Shown one piece after another: positions 37,575-49,647 of a stretch of 64,000 bases of DNA. Within the stretch, counting starts at the first letter, position 1, and each line of letters begins with the position of its first letter. The DNA is taken from contig VICG01000009.1 in assembly GCA_008692225.1 (NCBI GenBank), forward strand, positions 2,069,001 to 2,133,000, given 5' to 3'. Position numbers and translations under genes: made by a program. The notes under the pieces are model-generated. The model saw only the letters and a program-made list of their open reading frames with translations, was not told the DNA's origin and made no database searches. The DNA is from Monilinia fructicola. Its lineage: Eukaryota > Ascomycota > Leotiomycetes > Helotiales > Sclerotiniaceae.

Positions 37575-38614
37575 ATGGCAGTGCATACTCTATCGGCCAC
37601 CAATATTGCACCAGACTTTCGCCACGTTCCCGACGTGAAGCCAGTAATTGGTTCGAAATGGAAGACGACAAAGCCCGTTCGTGCTACCGAGGAAACATTT
37701 TTGGACCTTTTAGAAGGCCGAACACCTCTCCTTCATGAGGCCTCGTTCCTTTCCGAGGGGGACTGCTCAAAGCTCGCAAATGCTCTTGAACCACGATTTA
37801 CTCCATATCTGCATGCTATTGGCCCACAATTGGACAAAGTCGGAATTGCACAATTTGAATTCCAAGCTCAGAGCGAAGATGACGTGAAAAACAGATCTGG
37901 AAACGGTATGTATCCTCATAACCCAACACCCTTGTGTCTTTCACATGGTGAGACATGCATACTCCACAGCAGCTGAATATAAATGCAGAAAAACAACAAT
38001 ATTTCAAGGCAGTACGGGAGCTGGGGGATTCGCATGAACGATTGGCCGCAGAAGTCGGCTTTAATGCGTTTGCCAAGGTCTTTGAATTTATCAAATCGAT
38101 TGCACCTGAGAACTGGGAAGTCATGCTAGCTACAGAAGTATTAGAGGACGAGGAGACGAATGAGGAATCCAGACCACAATCTTATTTTGCTGGAATTGTT
38201 CGCGGGATTAACAACGGGACGCCGATCCATTGCGATTGGGTCCCTTACGATACTCGCACGGAATCATGGTCCATCAGCCGAGTGACCCACCAAGCTGTCT
38301 TTAACTTGTGCTTATCCCCACCACCCCTCAAAAGCGGAGGGACAACTGTGCACGATGTACAGTGGTCTCCCGAAGCGTTGGCTTTTCGTGATCCGGAAGG
38401 TTATGGGTACTTCCCAGGCCTTGTCGAGGGACACAAGCGGGCAGATTTTCAACCCCGCATTGGTGATCTTTACTTCTTCAATTCTCGTAATATGCATGAA
38501 GTGCACCCCGTTATTTCTGATACAGGAAAGCGCCGCATGGCAATGTCAAGCTTCTTTGGGGTGTTGCCGCCGCTAAACGAGGGCGAAAAGACGAAGCTGG
38601 TTTTCTGGTCTTGA
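37575..38614 (+). CDS. Fe(II)/2-oxoglutarate-dependent oxygenase
   Basis: Two exons, 37575-37905 and 37989-38614 (intron GTATGT..TGCAG, phase 1), give 318 aa. The iron triad is visible as H-C-D in PIHCDW (about 191-193) and a distal His in NMHEVHPV (about 279). The 2OG-binding basic residue is in GKRRMAM (about 290). The region GINNGTPIHCDWVPYDTR and a later GDLYFFNSRN strand match a double-stranded beta-helix oxygenase of the type often found in fungal peptide clusters. It would hydroxylate, desaturate or cyclise an amino acid or the peptide, using O2 and 2-oxoglutarate. It is divergently transcribed from the NRPS, the strongest cue that they act together. The substrate is unknown. Confidence 0.85.
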
Positions 38615-39501
38615 GGTTATCTTGGCACAAGCCACAAGTTTTAAGCTATTATGTATGATGCTTAATAGAAGATCAGAGTTTTCGGATCCATGTATAATCA
38701 TCGCTGAGATGTACTCCGCAGTATTCGTTACTAGGGAATTTCAGACAACGTTGTATTCTTTTTGAAGTGATGTTGTGATTTTCGGCAATCTTACAGAGCA
38801 CAGGTCGCACTACGACAGAAGCGCATATAAGCAAGTGCAGTATTTTTCAGCCGCTGACAGCAAATCTTTACGCCAAGAAAGCCAATTGAGCTCCACAACC
38901 CTTGTGAGATTCAAGTCTAACCTGCCAATTTAGGTGCGTGAATGTACAGTCATCATGGCACGTACCTGCAACATCATGGATACCTACGTAATACCTCTTG
39001 ATTTCCCGATTTGGTAATAATAATGTCCTTCGAAATACTAGTCACTGGATTTCATCCAGTTTGCATCATTGTACGTTTCTCCGTGCAACATAGATGATAT
39101 TGAATGAGCATAGATTTGGGACGAACGTTTAGGTCTGACAACCTAGAATTCATCTCTCGTATACTAGTCAATGATATTATATAATGTAAATGAGATAATT
39201 CGGTAAATCGAGAAGTATTGCAGCCATTGCAGGGGCTCAAATAGTTTGGACTGTAGTTGTATGATAAAGGATTCTTGATGACTGAATTCATTTGCTGTGT
39301 AGAACTCATTTGATAGAGTAAGCCGGCGGATACGACTAAGACTTTCTGAGAGCTCCAGCACGTTTCGAACATTGAAGGCTTTTTAACCAGACTAAAGTTA
39401 GGATAATTGAACCCCCTAAGAGTTATTGAAGAAAGCCAAAGGTACTCTCAAGCATACCATAGCTCGTCTTTCGTTCACCTCACTTTACATGTCTTGCGAG
39501 T
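38615..39501. other. intergenic, P450 promoter
   Basis: About 890 bp with no supported gene. It contains the 3' flank of the oxygenase gene and the promoter of the P450 gene. Confidence 0.6.
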
Positions 39502-41208
39502 ATGGACGATGAATTCTTGCCATCGCTGCATATTGTAGCTCTCATGATAATTTCAGCTCTAGTTTTATATTTCGTTATTCCCAACTTTCTTTCACCTCTT
39601 TCCAAAGTACCCAGCGCTCACTGGTCTTCCGGTTATTCTTCCCTATGGATAACATGGACTAGATGGCGAGGTCAAGAGCTTGCTGCTGTGTATAAAGCTC
39701 ACCAAGCGCTCGGTCCTTTGGTCAGAGTAGGCCCCAAAGACCTCAGCGTCTCATGCTATAATGAGGGCGTTCGGAAGATCTATGGAGGCGGATTTGACAA
39801 GCCTGGCTATTACGATTTCTTCAGTTACTATGGGTATGTTCAATCAACAAATCTCAGGTACTATGTGTGTATACTTACACAAATTTAGAAAGCCAAATTC
39901 GTTTTGTAGCTTAACTCAGCATGAGCATACCTACCATCGAAAACGCATTTCCGGTGTTTATACGAAATCGGCACTCTTCAAGTCTGATGAGCTTCATATT
40001 ATGACTCAGAAAATGCTCTGTGATCGCTTTATTCCGTTCCTCACGACTCAATCCGAACAGCAGCAGCCATCGGAATTGCTTGAGATAAGCTATTCTCTCT
40101 GCATTGATGTAGTTACACAGTTCATCTTTGGCTACAAATCCGGCTCCAATTTCATTGAAAATTCCCCGCGCGAGGTCAGAGAATGGCTCGAACACTATGA
40201 AAAGAGATATTGCTCAGAGGCATTTTGGGGTCAAGAATTACCAATGGCCACCCGCATTCTCAAGAATATGGGAATTGACTTCTTGCCCAGGGGCCATGCT
40301 GAATCCACACAATACTTGGAAGACTGGATGATGAGAATGTGTGACGGCGCAGACGCAGTTCTGGATGACGAGTCTATGAATCCAGAAGACACGCCGCTTG
40401 TCTACCAGCAGGTAAAATCAGGGCAAAGTAAAGTTTCTCTCAACAAAGACTTGCGACATAATCGTTTAGCTGTAGCAAGTGAGCTTTTTGACCATATGTC
40501 TGGAGCCCGCGAGGTTCTTGGCCTTGTGGTTGCGTACACGATTTACTACATCAGCAGGCATCCAAATGCGCAGGACCGTCTCCGTGACGAGTTGATGACT
40601 GCGGGTGTTTCAATGAAACAACCGTCAACAGACGGCGAGAAGTTCACTATGCCAGAAGCAACATTATTGGATAAGCTTCCATATCTATCAGCAATACTCA
40701 TGGAATCATTCCGTATGCGCCCCAATAGTACACCTTTACCACGAATAACGCCGAGTGATCGATCGGTATTACTCGCGGGATATGATGAAATCCCCCCTGC
40801 AACAAGGGTGAATACATTCCAATGGCTCATACATCGCGATCCCAGCAAATGGGAGGCGGTAGATGAGTGGAGACCAGAGAGATGGCTTGAAGACAAAAAC
40901 TGCAAAACTGATGATGGGGAAAGCCGACTTTGGGCTTTTGGCAGCGGTCCGCGAATGTGTATCGGAGTCAACTTCACCTACTACAGTAAGTTTCACTCCA
41001 GATTCGCTCGTCGAAGTTATGCATCGCTACTTTCAAAACTTCTGCAACTAATTATTGATCATTGCTGATGATTTTCTTAGTCATGCGGTACATACTAGTT
41101 GCAATTTTCACAAATTTCCGGACGACGGTGGCCAATCCGGAGACCTTTGGTCAGTTTGCGCCTGGTTCACTTGAAGACAGGCTTTGGGTACGATTTACCC
41201 GTTTGTGA
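39502..41208 (+). CDS. cytochrome P450 with altered I-helix
   Basis: Three exons, 39502-39833, 39889-40985 and 41081-41208 (introns GTATGT..TTTAG and GTAAGT..CTTAG), give 518 aa. An N-terminal membrane anchor (VALMIISALVLYFVIP) is followed by a Pro-containing hinge. The K-helix ExxR is ESFR (about 383), the PERF region is WRPERW, and the haem motif FGSGPRMCIG carries the axial Cys (about 467). The C-terminus is a normal ETFGQFAPGSLEDRLWVRF. The I-helix reads DHMSGAREVLGLVV where most fungal P450s have an AGxETT-like core, so the conserved Thr is Val. This is in a continuous open exon and is unlikely to be an assembly error. It lies 0.9 kb from the oxygenase and 0.65 kb from the ABC gene and is likely a tailoring enzyme. 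Confidence 0.9.
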
Positions 41209-41854
41209 TTGTACCTGGGTTAGACTCAGTCTAGACTCGCATAAATGAGAATATGCAATGTAACCTTTAAAATCTGTGCAGATTCAGTAGAGTTAGAAGA
41301 TACAGTAGAGATGTTGATCTTAAGTCGTGATTAGGTCAATCATGTTACATGTAAGATCTAACAGTGGAAATGATTTTACGAGCTGCCTAAATAGGAATGG
41401 ATGAGTAAACAAAGTTACACAAATATCGAGATAGCTCTAAAATTCTGCCGAGCGGTGAGGATCCCCAGAATTAGCCACCGGTGATCCATGACCATTGGTC
41501 ATTACAATTCCGTAATGAAATTGTTTCCCTTCATGCATAATAAGCCCTAGAGAAACTACCAGCATTTAATACCCGGGTTAAGGATCGGAACGACTCCACC
41601 GAAAGTATGGGTAGTTTGCCCTTCTGCCATGATTATGCAAGATGCCGAGTCAAGGTAACTATGCGGGCGATCCTGTTTGTTGGGATTAGGCTTTCGTGCT
41701 TTTCTTGCTTACGATGAACGGTTTGACTTGTTTGTGTTGGTTTGCTTTGTTTAGGGTGAATGATATGTTTGTTCTCGAAATCTGATTTTCTCCTCTTTTG
41801 ACACTTCTGCCCTGCTCGATAGATACAACTTTGCTTTCGTTCTGGTACGAAACA
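41209..41854. other. intergenic, ABC transporter promoter
   Basis: About 650 bp without a supported gene. The upstream frame can be extended with a TTG at 41798, but the first ATG, 41855, has a good ACAATGG context and is preferred. Confidence 0.6.
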
Positions 41855-44800
41855 ATGGCCGCAATCACTTTCAGTAATCCTGAGGGCATGCTGTCACTCA
41901 TATTCGCCGGCTTGGCTTCTCTACGGGCTTTCTACGAAGCATCAGCCTCGTTTTCGTTTAGTAACCTGCGTGCGCAACGTTTAGGCTACAGATATAGTCA
42001 TCTTTCAACATCTCAAGGCTACAGTGACAACGATGGAGATGCAGACCCTGAGATTCTGGAAAGCTTTTCTGATAGACTACCAAAAACTCTGTCGTTGCTT
42101 TTTATTGTCATTGATTTAATCTTTGTGCTGATGCGAATGCTACCATTTGAGGTGGCTCCACTTCCCCTTCCCCAGGTTTTATCACGTGTAAGTAGTTTGT
42201 GCAACGTCGAATGTCCATTCATACTGTAGGCACTCTATGCTGACTTTACACATTAGGTTCTCATCGCGCTACAATTTGCTTTACTCTTTGGTGTTGCAAG
42301 CCCTGTGAAGAGATTCAATATCGGTTGCTGCGCGGGAACTTCTTGCTTTGTTTCTATAATTGCATCCCTTTATCACGTGTATCGAGTGTATCGAGGAACT
42401 TCAACAGCAACCAGGAGCATTGGCTTTTTAGTTACTGGTGAATTGGCATTTCTTTTACTGGCAGGAACTTGCGCATTTTCGCTTCCTCGCAGGCCTGGTG
42501 TGAGCTATCTTGGGCGACCAGTAGATGGACAGTACACCGTATCTGCGATACAAAGGTCAGTACTATGAGGCTTTAGATGCTGTTTTGAATGTTGACTAAA
42601 ATTCATGAAACAGATACTCATTTAGTTGGATACAACCACTACTTACCAAGGCCAAGATTGTGGGCAGGCTCGAGTATGAGAACTTGCCAGCCTTGGATCA
42701 AACAGTCCGATCCGATGAATTGCTATCTCAAATATCAGAGCTCACCAGGAAAAGGAATCGATCGCTGTGGCTCACAGTCTTTCGAGCGCACCGTGCAAAG
42801 TTCTTTTTGCAATGGACCTTAACCATTGCCTCAGGGTTCGCCTTATACGCACCGCAGCTATGTATGCTCCGAATTCTCACACTCCTCGAGCAACGAAGTA
42901 ACGCAGACTTTAATTCTTTGGACGTTTGGTTCTGGGTTGTTGCATTAGGTCTTACAAAGATTGCACAGGTTGTTGTCGAATCGTGGTAAGTTGATCCTAC
43001 ATAAAACGGGCGTTTGACAATCGCTTAATAGTGAAATAGGCTAGAGTGGACGAATTGGGCACTTTTGTCCGTTCCAGTACGGTCACAGCTCGCCGCAATG
43101 ATATTTAGGAAGTCACTGCGGACAAAGGATATCAAAGGAACTGAGGTCAATGATGAGAAGGAAGCTAATCAAAGCCCTGCGGAAGTGGAATCTGTTGATG
43201 AGGGGGACGTACCGGAAGATCGACTCTTGCTAGATGATCTATCTAGTGCCGATAAGTCATCTGATAACGGAGAAGCCACCGTTATGAGCAAAGAAGATGA
43301 TGAGACGATTTCTGGGGTACACCAAGGCTTCATCAATCTTGTTGGCTCCGATGCCGTTCGTATATCTAACTTTGCAGCGGAGAACAACCTCTTCCTTAGC
43401 ACTGTTGTCAACTTGTCATTAGCACTCTTCATTTTGTTCCGGCTTCTGGGCTGGCAGGGTGTCTGTGCCGGCTTAGTCATGCCCATACTTTTGACCCCCC
43501 TAAATCTTCGAGCTACAAGGTTATATTCAGATGCTCAAGGTTCGGTCATGTCTATTCGAGATCAAAGAATGGCTGTGATCGGTGAAGCTTTACAAGGGAT
43601 TCGTCAGATAAAATTCACTTCCCTCGAAGAACGTTGGCAAGCAATGATCATGGTAATCAGAACCAAAGAGCTCAAAGAACAATGGCTCGTTTATGTTCTC
43701 ACTAGCGGTCTACTTTGTATTTGGGCATCTGCTCCGCTCCTATTTAGTACTGTTGCTCTTGCTGTCTATGGATGGCAAAACGGAGGGATGTCACCGGCTG
43801 TAGCTTTTACTGCGCTTTCAATATTTGGAACCCTCGAATATGCTTTGAGTGTTGTACCTAACCTCATTACGGAAGCTATAGATGCTAATGTGAGCGTGGG
43901 AAGAATCGAGAAACACCTTGAAAGAGATGAGAAGACAATGCCCCAAATGACAGGTGAAATTGTCCTTTTTAATCATGCGACAGTTCGTTGGCCATCCAAC
44001 ATTGAATCTAGTGCTGCATTCTCTCTGAAAGACCTAGAACTAGAATTTCCAAAATCCGAGCTTAGGTAAGTCAATAAACACCCTCCACTTTTAAGAAGCC
44101 ATCATTTTGGCGCTAGAATGTTTCTAACATCTAATAGTGTTATTTGTGGTAAGACAGGATCAGGCAAGAGTCTTCTACTTGCTTCTATTCTAGGCGAGTC
44201 AGACGTTGTCTCTGGTAGTATCAACTTGCCAGGAACACAATCGGTAGAGGAAGAAGAATGGATTGACCACTCATTAGTTGCATATGTCGCCCAGATACCA
44301 TGGACTGAGAATGCCACCATCCGCGACAACATTTTATTTGGTCTTCCCTATGTTCGTGAGCGTTATGAGAAAGTGGTCTGGGCATGTGCACTCGAAAAAG
44401 ATATTGAGATAATGCCAGATGGGGAACTCACCGAGGTGGGGGCAAATGGTATCAATTTAAGTGGTGGTCAGAGGTGGCGGATAACTTACGCGCGAGCGTT
44501 GTATTCACGCGCTGGAACTCTAGTTCTTGATGATATCTTCAGTGCTGTTGATGCGCATGTTGGCCGTCACATTCTCGAGCATGGTCTTCTGGGTTCTCTC
44601 GCCGAAGAAAGGACCAGGATCTTAGCAACACACCATGAGGACCTCGTTGTACCACACGCATCCTACATCGTTCGACTATCAGGACTTGATCATTCCAGTA
44701 GTGTTGCTCAGACAGTTACTCAAAAACCTCGTTCCAAGTCTCATGCTGGATCTTCGGGTACTCGGACGAGACAGAATAGAGACTCGAGTGATAGCTCAGA

Positions 44801-46700
44801 CTCATCTTTAGATGATCTAGTAATCAACGAGCCACCCAAACCGACAAAGTTTGTGGAAGAAGAAGTACGTGAGCGCGGGCGCATAAAATGGACGGTATAC
44901 AAAGTATATATGAGTGCTGCTGGAGGATTCCGCTTCTGGTTCACTGCATTAGGCGTCTTCATTCTCGCACAAGCTGCCTTGCTGGGTCGAGCTTGGCTTG
45001 TGAAGATGTGGACCGAAACTGACGATAAAGTCAAGCCTACTGAAGATTCTCACCCAGGATCAGACCATCACAGTCATCTTTACTTTTACCTCGGATGGTA
45101 TCTTTTCATATCTTTTCTAGCCGCGGCACTTTCAGGGATTAAATTTGCGTTCTTTTGCCATGGCTGCATAGAGGCATCACGCAAACTCTTTGATGCGTTT
45201 ACTTTCACTGTACTGCGTGCTCCTCTCAGATGGCTTGACAAAGTACCACAGGGTAGAGTTCTCAATAGATTTTCCTCCGATTTCACAGCTATCGACACTA
45301 AACTAGCCCGAGATATTAGTCACTTCTGGGAGGAAGGACTTGCTTTCCTTGCAATTGTTACCGCTGGTTTATTTGTGTCGATATATATGTTAATCCCATC
45401 CCTGGTATTGAGTGCCATTTCCGTATACTACGTAGCCGAGTATCTTCCTGGTGCAAGGGAAATCAAGAGACTTGAAGCAACAGCACAATCACCGGTGTTC
45501 GAACATTATGGTTCTACCTTAACAGGAATCATAACCATTCGTGCATTTAGGAAAACGGACGAGTATTTGACTCTCATGCACGACAGATTGGATGAATATG
45601 CTCGCGCGACTTGGAACTTATGGCTTACGCAGCGGTGGATGTCGTTTCGTATGAGTGCTATTGGCGCTGGGTTCGCGTTTGCTGTAGCTTCGGTCGTGGC
45701 GGCAAGGCCACAGATTGATGCAGCATTGGCCGGATTTGCGTTGAGTTTCTCGCTAAAATACAGCGAGGCAGTTGTTGAAATGATTCGGAGATACTCGGCA
45801 ATTGAGTTGGATATGAACTCTACCGAGCGAGTGGTGGAATACACAAATATGCCGGTAGAGAACCAATCCGGTAACTCACCTCCTCGAAATTGGCCAACGC
45901 AAGGTAATATCGAAATCAAAAAATTAGTAGCAGCTTATGCGCCCGAGTTACCACCTGTATTGAAGGGAATTACATTAACAATCAAGGGGGGTCAAAGAAT
46001 AGGGGTGATTGGGAGAACGGGCAGTGGTAAATCATCACTTACCTTGGCCCTTTTCCGTTTCATCACAGCTCGCTCCGGTAATATCCTTATTGATGGGGTA
46101 GATATATCTGAAATTGCACTCCATGAGTTACGAAGCCGCCTAGCTATCATTCCTCAAGATCCTGTACTATTCTCTGGAACCTTGAGGTCTAATCTTGACT
46201 TATTTGGAAACTACGATGAAGTTGTCCTCTTGCAAGCACTACGGCATGTCCATCTACTGCAGACGCCACACCATGCTCCAGAGGAAGACCAGAAACAGAG
46301 CACAGGGAAAACAACTTTCGAAAGTCTAGATTCTGCAATTTCCGAGGGAGGATTGAGTTTATCTCAGGGTGAAAGACAACTCGTCTGTTTAGCACGTGCG
46401 ATCGTATCTCGACCGAAGATCATGGTTCTTGACGAGGCCACGAGTGCTGTGGATATGGCCACTGACGCTTTAATCCAACGCAGCATTCGTGAGCGTTTTG
46501 ATGGTAGTACTTTGATTGTCATCGCCCATCGATTGAGTACCATTGCAGATTTTGACAAAATCCTGGTATTGGATAATGGAGAAGTAGTGGAGTTTGACGA
46601 ACCAAAGAAGCTGTTGCAAAAGCGCGACGGGGCGTTCCGTAACATGTTAGACCAAAGTGGTGAAAGAGAAAAATTAGAGAAGCTTGTAATGGACACATAG
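41855..46700 (+). CDS. ABCC/MRP-type ABC exporter
   Basis: Five exons, 41855-42187, 42257-42555, 42614-42985, 43040-44065 and 44138-46700, give 1,530 aa with no frame problem. A hydrophobic N-terminal region (TMD0-like) precedes TMD1, then NBD1 with GKTGSGKS (about 684), LSGGQ (about 784) and a LVLDD Walker B. A Ser/Asp-rich linker leads to TMD2 and NBD2 with GRTGSGKSS (about 1302), LSQGE (about 1417), MVLDEATSA and the H-loop AHRLST (about 1472). The degenerate NBD1 (Asp instead of Glu after Walker B) is normal for the ABCC subfamily. Members export conjugates, peptides and drugs across plasma or vacuolar membranes. Its place in the NRPS cluster suggests export or self-protection. Confidence 0.94.
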
Positions 46701-47340
46701 CCCGGCTGATGCGACTCCACACTAGCCAATACCTCTTCCTTAGAAAAAAGCGTAGAATATCAATTCATGTTAACTTCATTCTCAGACTTGATCTGGAAAA
46801 TTCACTGAGATGCAAACTAGATCGGCCTGGACCTTATACTTGATTCTCGACAAGCTCCAGGTTTAGAGTTCATCACTATGAAGTTCTCGCACCACGTACA
46901 GCCAATCCAATGGGTATGTATGCGATCGATTTTTCATATCCACTTACTGAACGTTTAACGTAGTCGGAATGGCAAAAATTGAACAAACAGTAAAGGCGCA
47001 GCATATATTTGGAAGTGGGACAAGATGGCTTTTGACAAGCAATTAAGAAGAGAGTATTATAAAATACGGTAGATTACTCTCATGCCATAAACAGTCGAAT
47101 ATTCCTAAGATCGATTTAATTATACCAATGAAGGCCTCCATTAGCTCTTTAAATATATCACCATAAGCTGAACAAGAACTTGCTCGTTCCAATATGAGGC
47201 TTTAGTGAGCTACATTAGTGAGCCATAAAACAAGTATCTTCAGAGTACATGTGCTATTGGTAACTGACGGGTGAGCTGGAAGCATTACTGGAAAATACAA
47301 TGGAGCAAGGAAATCATAATCGCCTACCCAAATTTTTCAT
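46701..47340. other. intergenic, no gene seen
   Basis: About 640 bp downstream of the ABC gene with no supported frame. Confidence 0.6.
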
Positions 47341-47925
47341 TCATCTTGTCCTAGCCGAAGCTGGTTGGATTTTGATGTTTTGGCGTATAATTTGGAGATC
47401 AGCTTCAAACAGCTTTTTGATACCCATCTCGAGACTCCTATGTAAGTCTTCTTTACCAGAATACTCACCGCCATGGAATCGAAACGTTCGATCATCGGCA
47501 TCCAGGCTATACTCTCCTCCGGGTGTGCTGTCAAGTTCCCAATGCTGCCGCAACTTCAAGTTGCCATCTGCACTCTGTAGCTTTGATGAGGCATGGAAAA
47601 TGATAATGAATATCTTTGGAGGAAAATTCCAGGTCGGCTCATCCATCAATTGATTTTCAGGTTCAACTTCTACCTCCTGCTGCCATGGCTTTTCAGATAT
47701 GGCGATTTTCTCAACAAATGACGTTGTCGAATATTGTTCGATCAAATCAGGATTTGCGTCGGGAAGGGAAGAGGGCTCAGTACAAAAGTCATACATATAG
47801 CCAGGCTTAACATATAGCATATCACTTTCTGGATTGAGGGGACTTTTAAAGAAAGAATGCTCTTCGTTCCCCTTGATGATGAAGCCTTGATCGAGCCTCA
47901 GCGCCGGCAATTTCGCGGGCCTCAT
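47341..47925 (-). CDS. hypothetical protein, 194 aa
   Basis: A single open frame of 194 codons starts MRPAKLPALRLDQGFIIKG and ends KIQPASARTR. I recognise no domain. It is mixed alpha/beta in character with no signal peptide or membrane segment. Features include a CTEPSSLPDANPDLIEQY acidic stretch and a Gly-rich HWELDSTPGGEYSLDADDRTFRFHGGEYSGK region. Unlike random frames it has ordinary residue composition over its full length. It could be a fragment of a longer multi-exon gene, or spurious. It lies between the ABC transporter and the P450 relic. Confidence 0.4.
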   Translation of the reverse strand: MRPAKLPALRLDQGFIIKGNEEHSFFKSPLNPESDMLYVKPGYMYDFCTEPSSLPDANPDLIEQYSTTSFVEKIAISEKPWQQEVEVEPENQLMDEPTWNFPPKIFIIIFHASSKLQSADGNLKLRQHWELDSTPGGEYSLDADDRTFRFHGGEYSGKEDLHRSLEMGIKKLFEADLQIIRQNIKIQPASARTR

Positions 47926-48279
47926 GATTGACGAAAATTAACGGTGCATGAACTTGAATTTGATCCAAGAGATGGCGATGAAATTGGAAACGCAAACTGT
48001 GAATGTCATTTTTGTGATCATATTCTTTATATGGGTTGGATGGTGTTGAATATAGTGGGTGCCAACAGCCTATTCAGCAGCATTTCTATGAGCCGAGGAA
48101 ATAAAGAGGAAGTGGTGGTAATTGCGTGTGCCATGATCTAACCGAATATCATAATCAGCATTTATACACCATCATTTGATCCATAAGATGAATTACATTT
48201 CGTGTGAGAGAAGTGTTTGAGGAACACTGGTGACAGAGAGTTCCAGCTTTGGAGACCAGTAAAGTCAGTTGTAGACTGG

Positions 48280-49330
48280 TGACTATTTCGTTTCAACCCA
48301 ACCTAGAAACCCCGAGAAATAGTACATTGCTTGATAATCAAAACGATTGTGCCACGCGGAACATAGCCGCAGATGCCAAGACCTTATCACTGAACATACT
48401 TGCCGGTGCTGGATTCAGTAAATCATATCCGTTTAGATCTTCATCTAACATGGAGAAAGATCCAAACCATCCAATAAGCTATAAAGATTTCCCGACCTCG
48501 ATCACAGGAAACGCCATCCCAATTCCGATACATGGATCGAATTTCTCGTGGAGTGGAACCGCCATCTACCCAAGCCATGGCAAGACATTGCTCAAGCCCA
48601 AAGCAAATATGAACGAGACGGTCCAGGAAGAAAGAGACCTTCTCGCTGCAGGCAAGCAGTCGAAGTCCTATGTGATCAATTAGTTCTCCCATCCGTGCCT
48701 CTCAGTTCAACTCTAAACCCAAACCCTCACCATTCAAGTCTCGGACGCAGATAATACGTATCATCCGAGCGCGAGATCTTGGCAAGTATATTTGTCTCTC
48801 ATTTGCAGAACATGATACGACATCTCATGCCCTCTGCTCTATTCTCAACCCACTTGCTGCTCGTCCAGATGTATAAGACTGGCTTGCGGAGGATCTCAAT
48901 GCGGTGGTCTTGAGACCCGATCCTCCTGCTTGGAATTACAGGGAAGCGTCCCTAAGCTCAATCAATGTCTAGCTATTATCGTACGCAAGGTTTTTCACAT
49001 ATTGCTTAGTATAATTGCTGACCGTAAGCCTATTGTTCGAAACACTTCGTCTCTATCGCCCCTAATAGCATTCGCGAAATCGACAGGGGGATCCTCGCGC
49101 ACCGTCATGTATTGCTCCATGCAGCTTCATCTACAATCCGATACAATGGTCATTCAAAACTTGCTAGGTATCCAATGCCATCCCAGATATTGGGGAGCGG
49201 AGCGACTCAACTAATCTCCTTCCCGATGGATCTCCCAATCCTTGAATCCGAACAGTGGCCAGCTTTCAGAGGTCCTTTGGATACGACCAAAAAAATTCAT
49301 TCATGTCACGGTCCGAGAGATCGAGATGAT
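48280..49330 (+). pseudogene. decayed cytochrome P450
   Basis: P450 landmarks appear in order but in different frames. They are NIAADAKTLSLNILAGAGFSK (about 48350-48420), LPKPWQDIAQAQSKYE (about 48560-48610), the I-helix LSFAEHDTTSHALCSI (about 48795-48845), DVxDWLAEDL just after it, ExxR in LLFETLRLYR (about 49030-49060), and the strand region DTMVIQNLLGIQCHPRYWG (about 49150-49195). The reading after the I-helix meets TAA where CAA (Gln) is expected, and AEHDTT has Glu for the usual Gly. Both fit C-to-T or G-to-A change. No haem-binding Cys motif follows, so the 3' end is lost. It may be an old member of the neighbouring cluster or an unrelated relic. Confidence 0.75.
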
Positions 49331-49647
49331 GTCACAATAATAAATTGGGTCAAGTTGAGTTGATGGCTGCGATAGCAGCATAATCTCACTCTCACGTGGT
49401 AGAAACCGTGAAGGAAGTAGGGAAGTCAGCAGAAGGATATTAAAAACGAGTACGGAACTCGGTGGATGATAGCGCGACGAGACTTCTGCTGCAGATGAAG
49501 AATCCCGAAAGGCCGGATCAAGATGGGTATTGAGATAACAACAGAAAAACAAGCTAGATAATTCTCTACGAGAAGGATCATATGAACCATGCACCCAAAC
49601 GCCATCGAACATAAAGATAAGATAAGATAATGAATCCTGGTATCACA

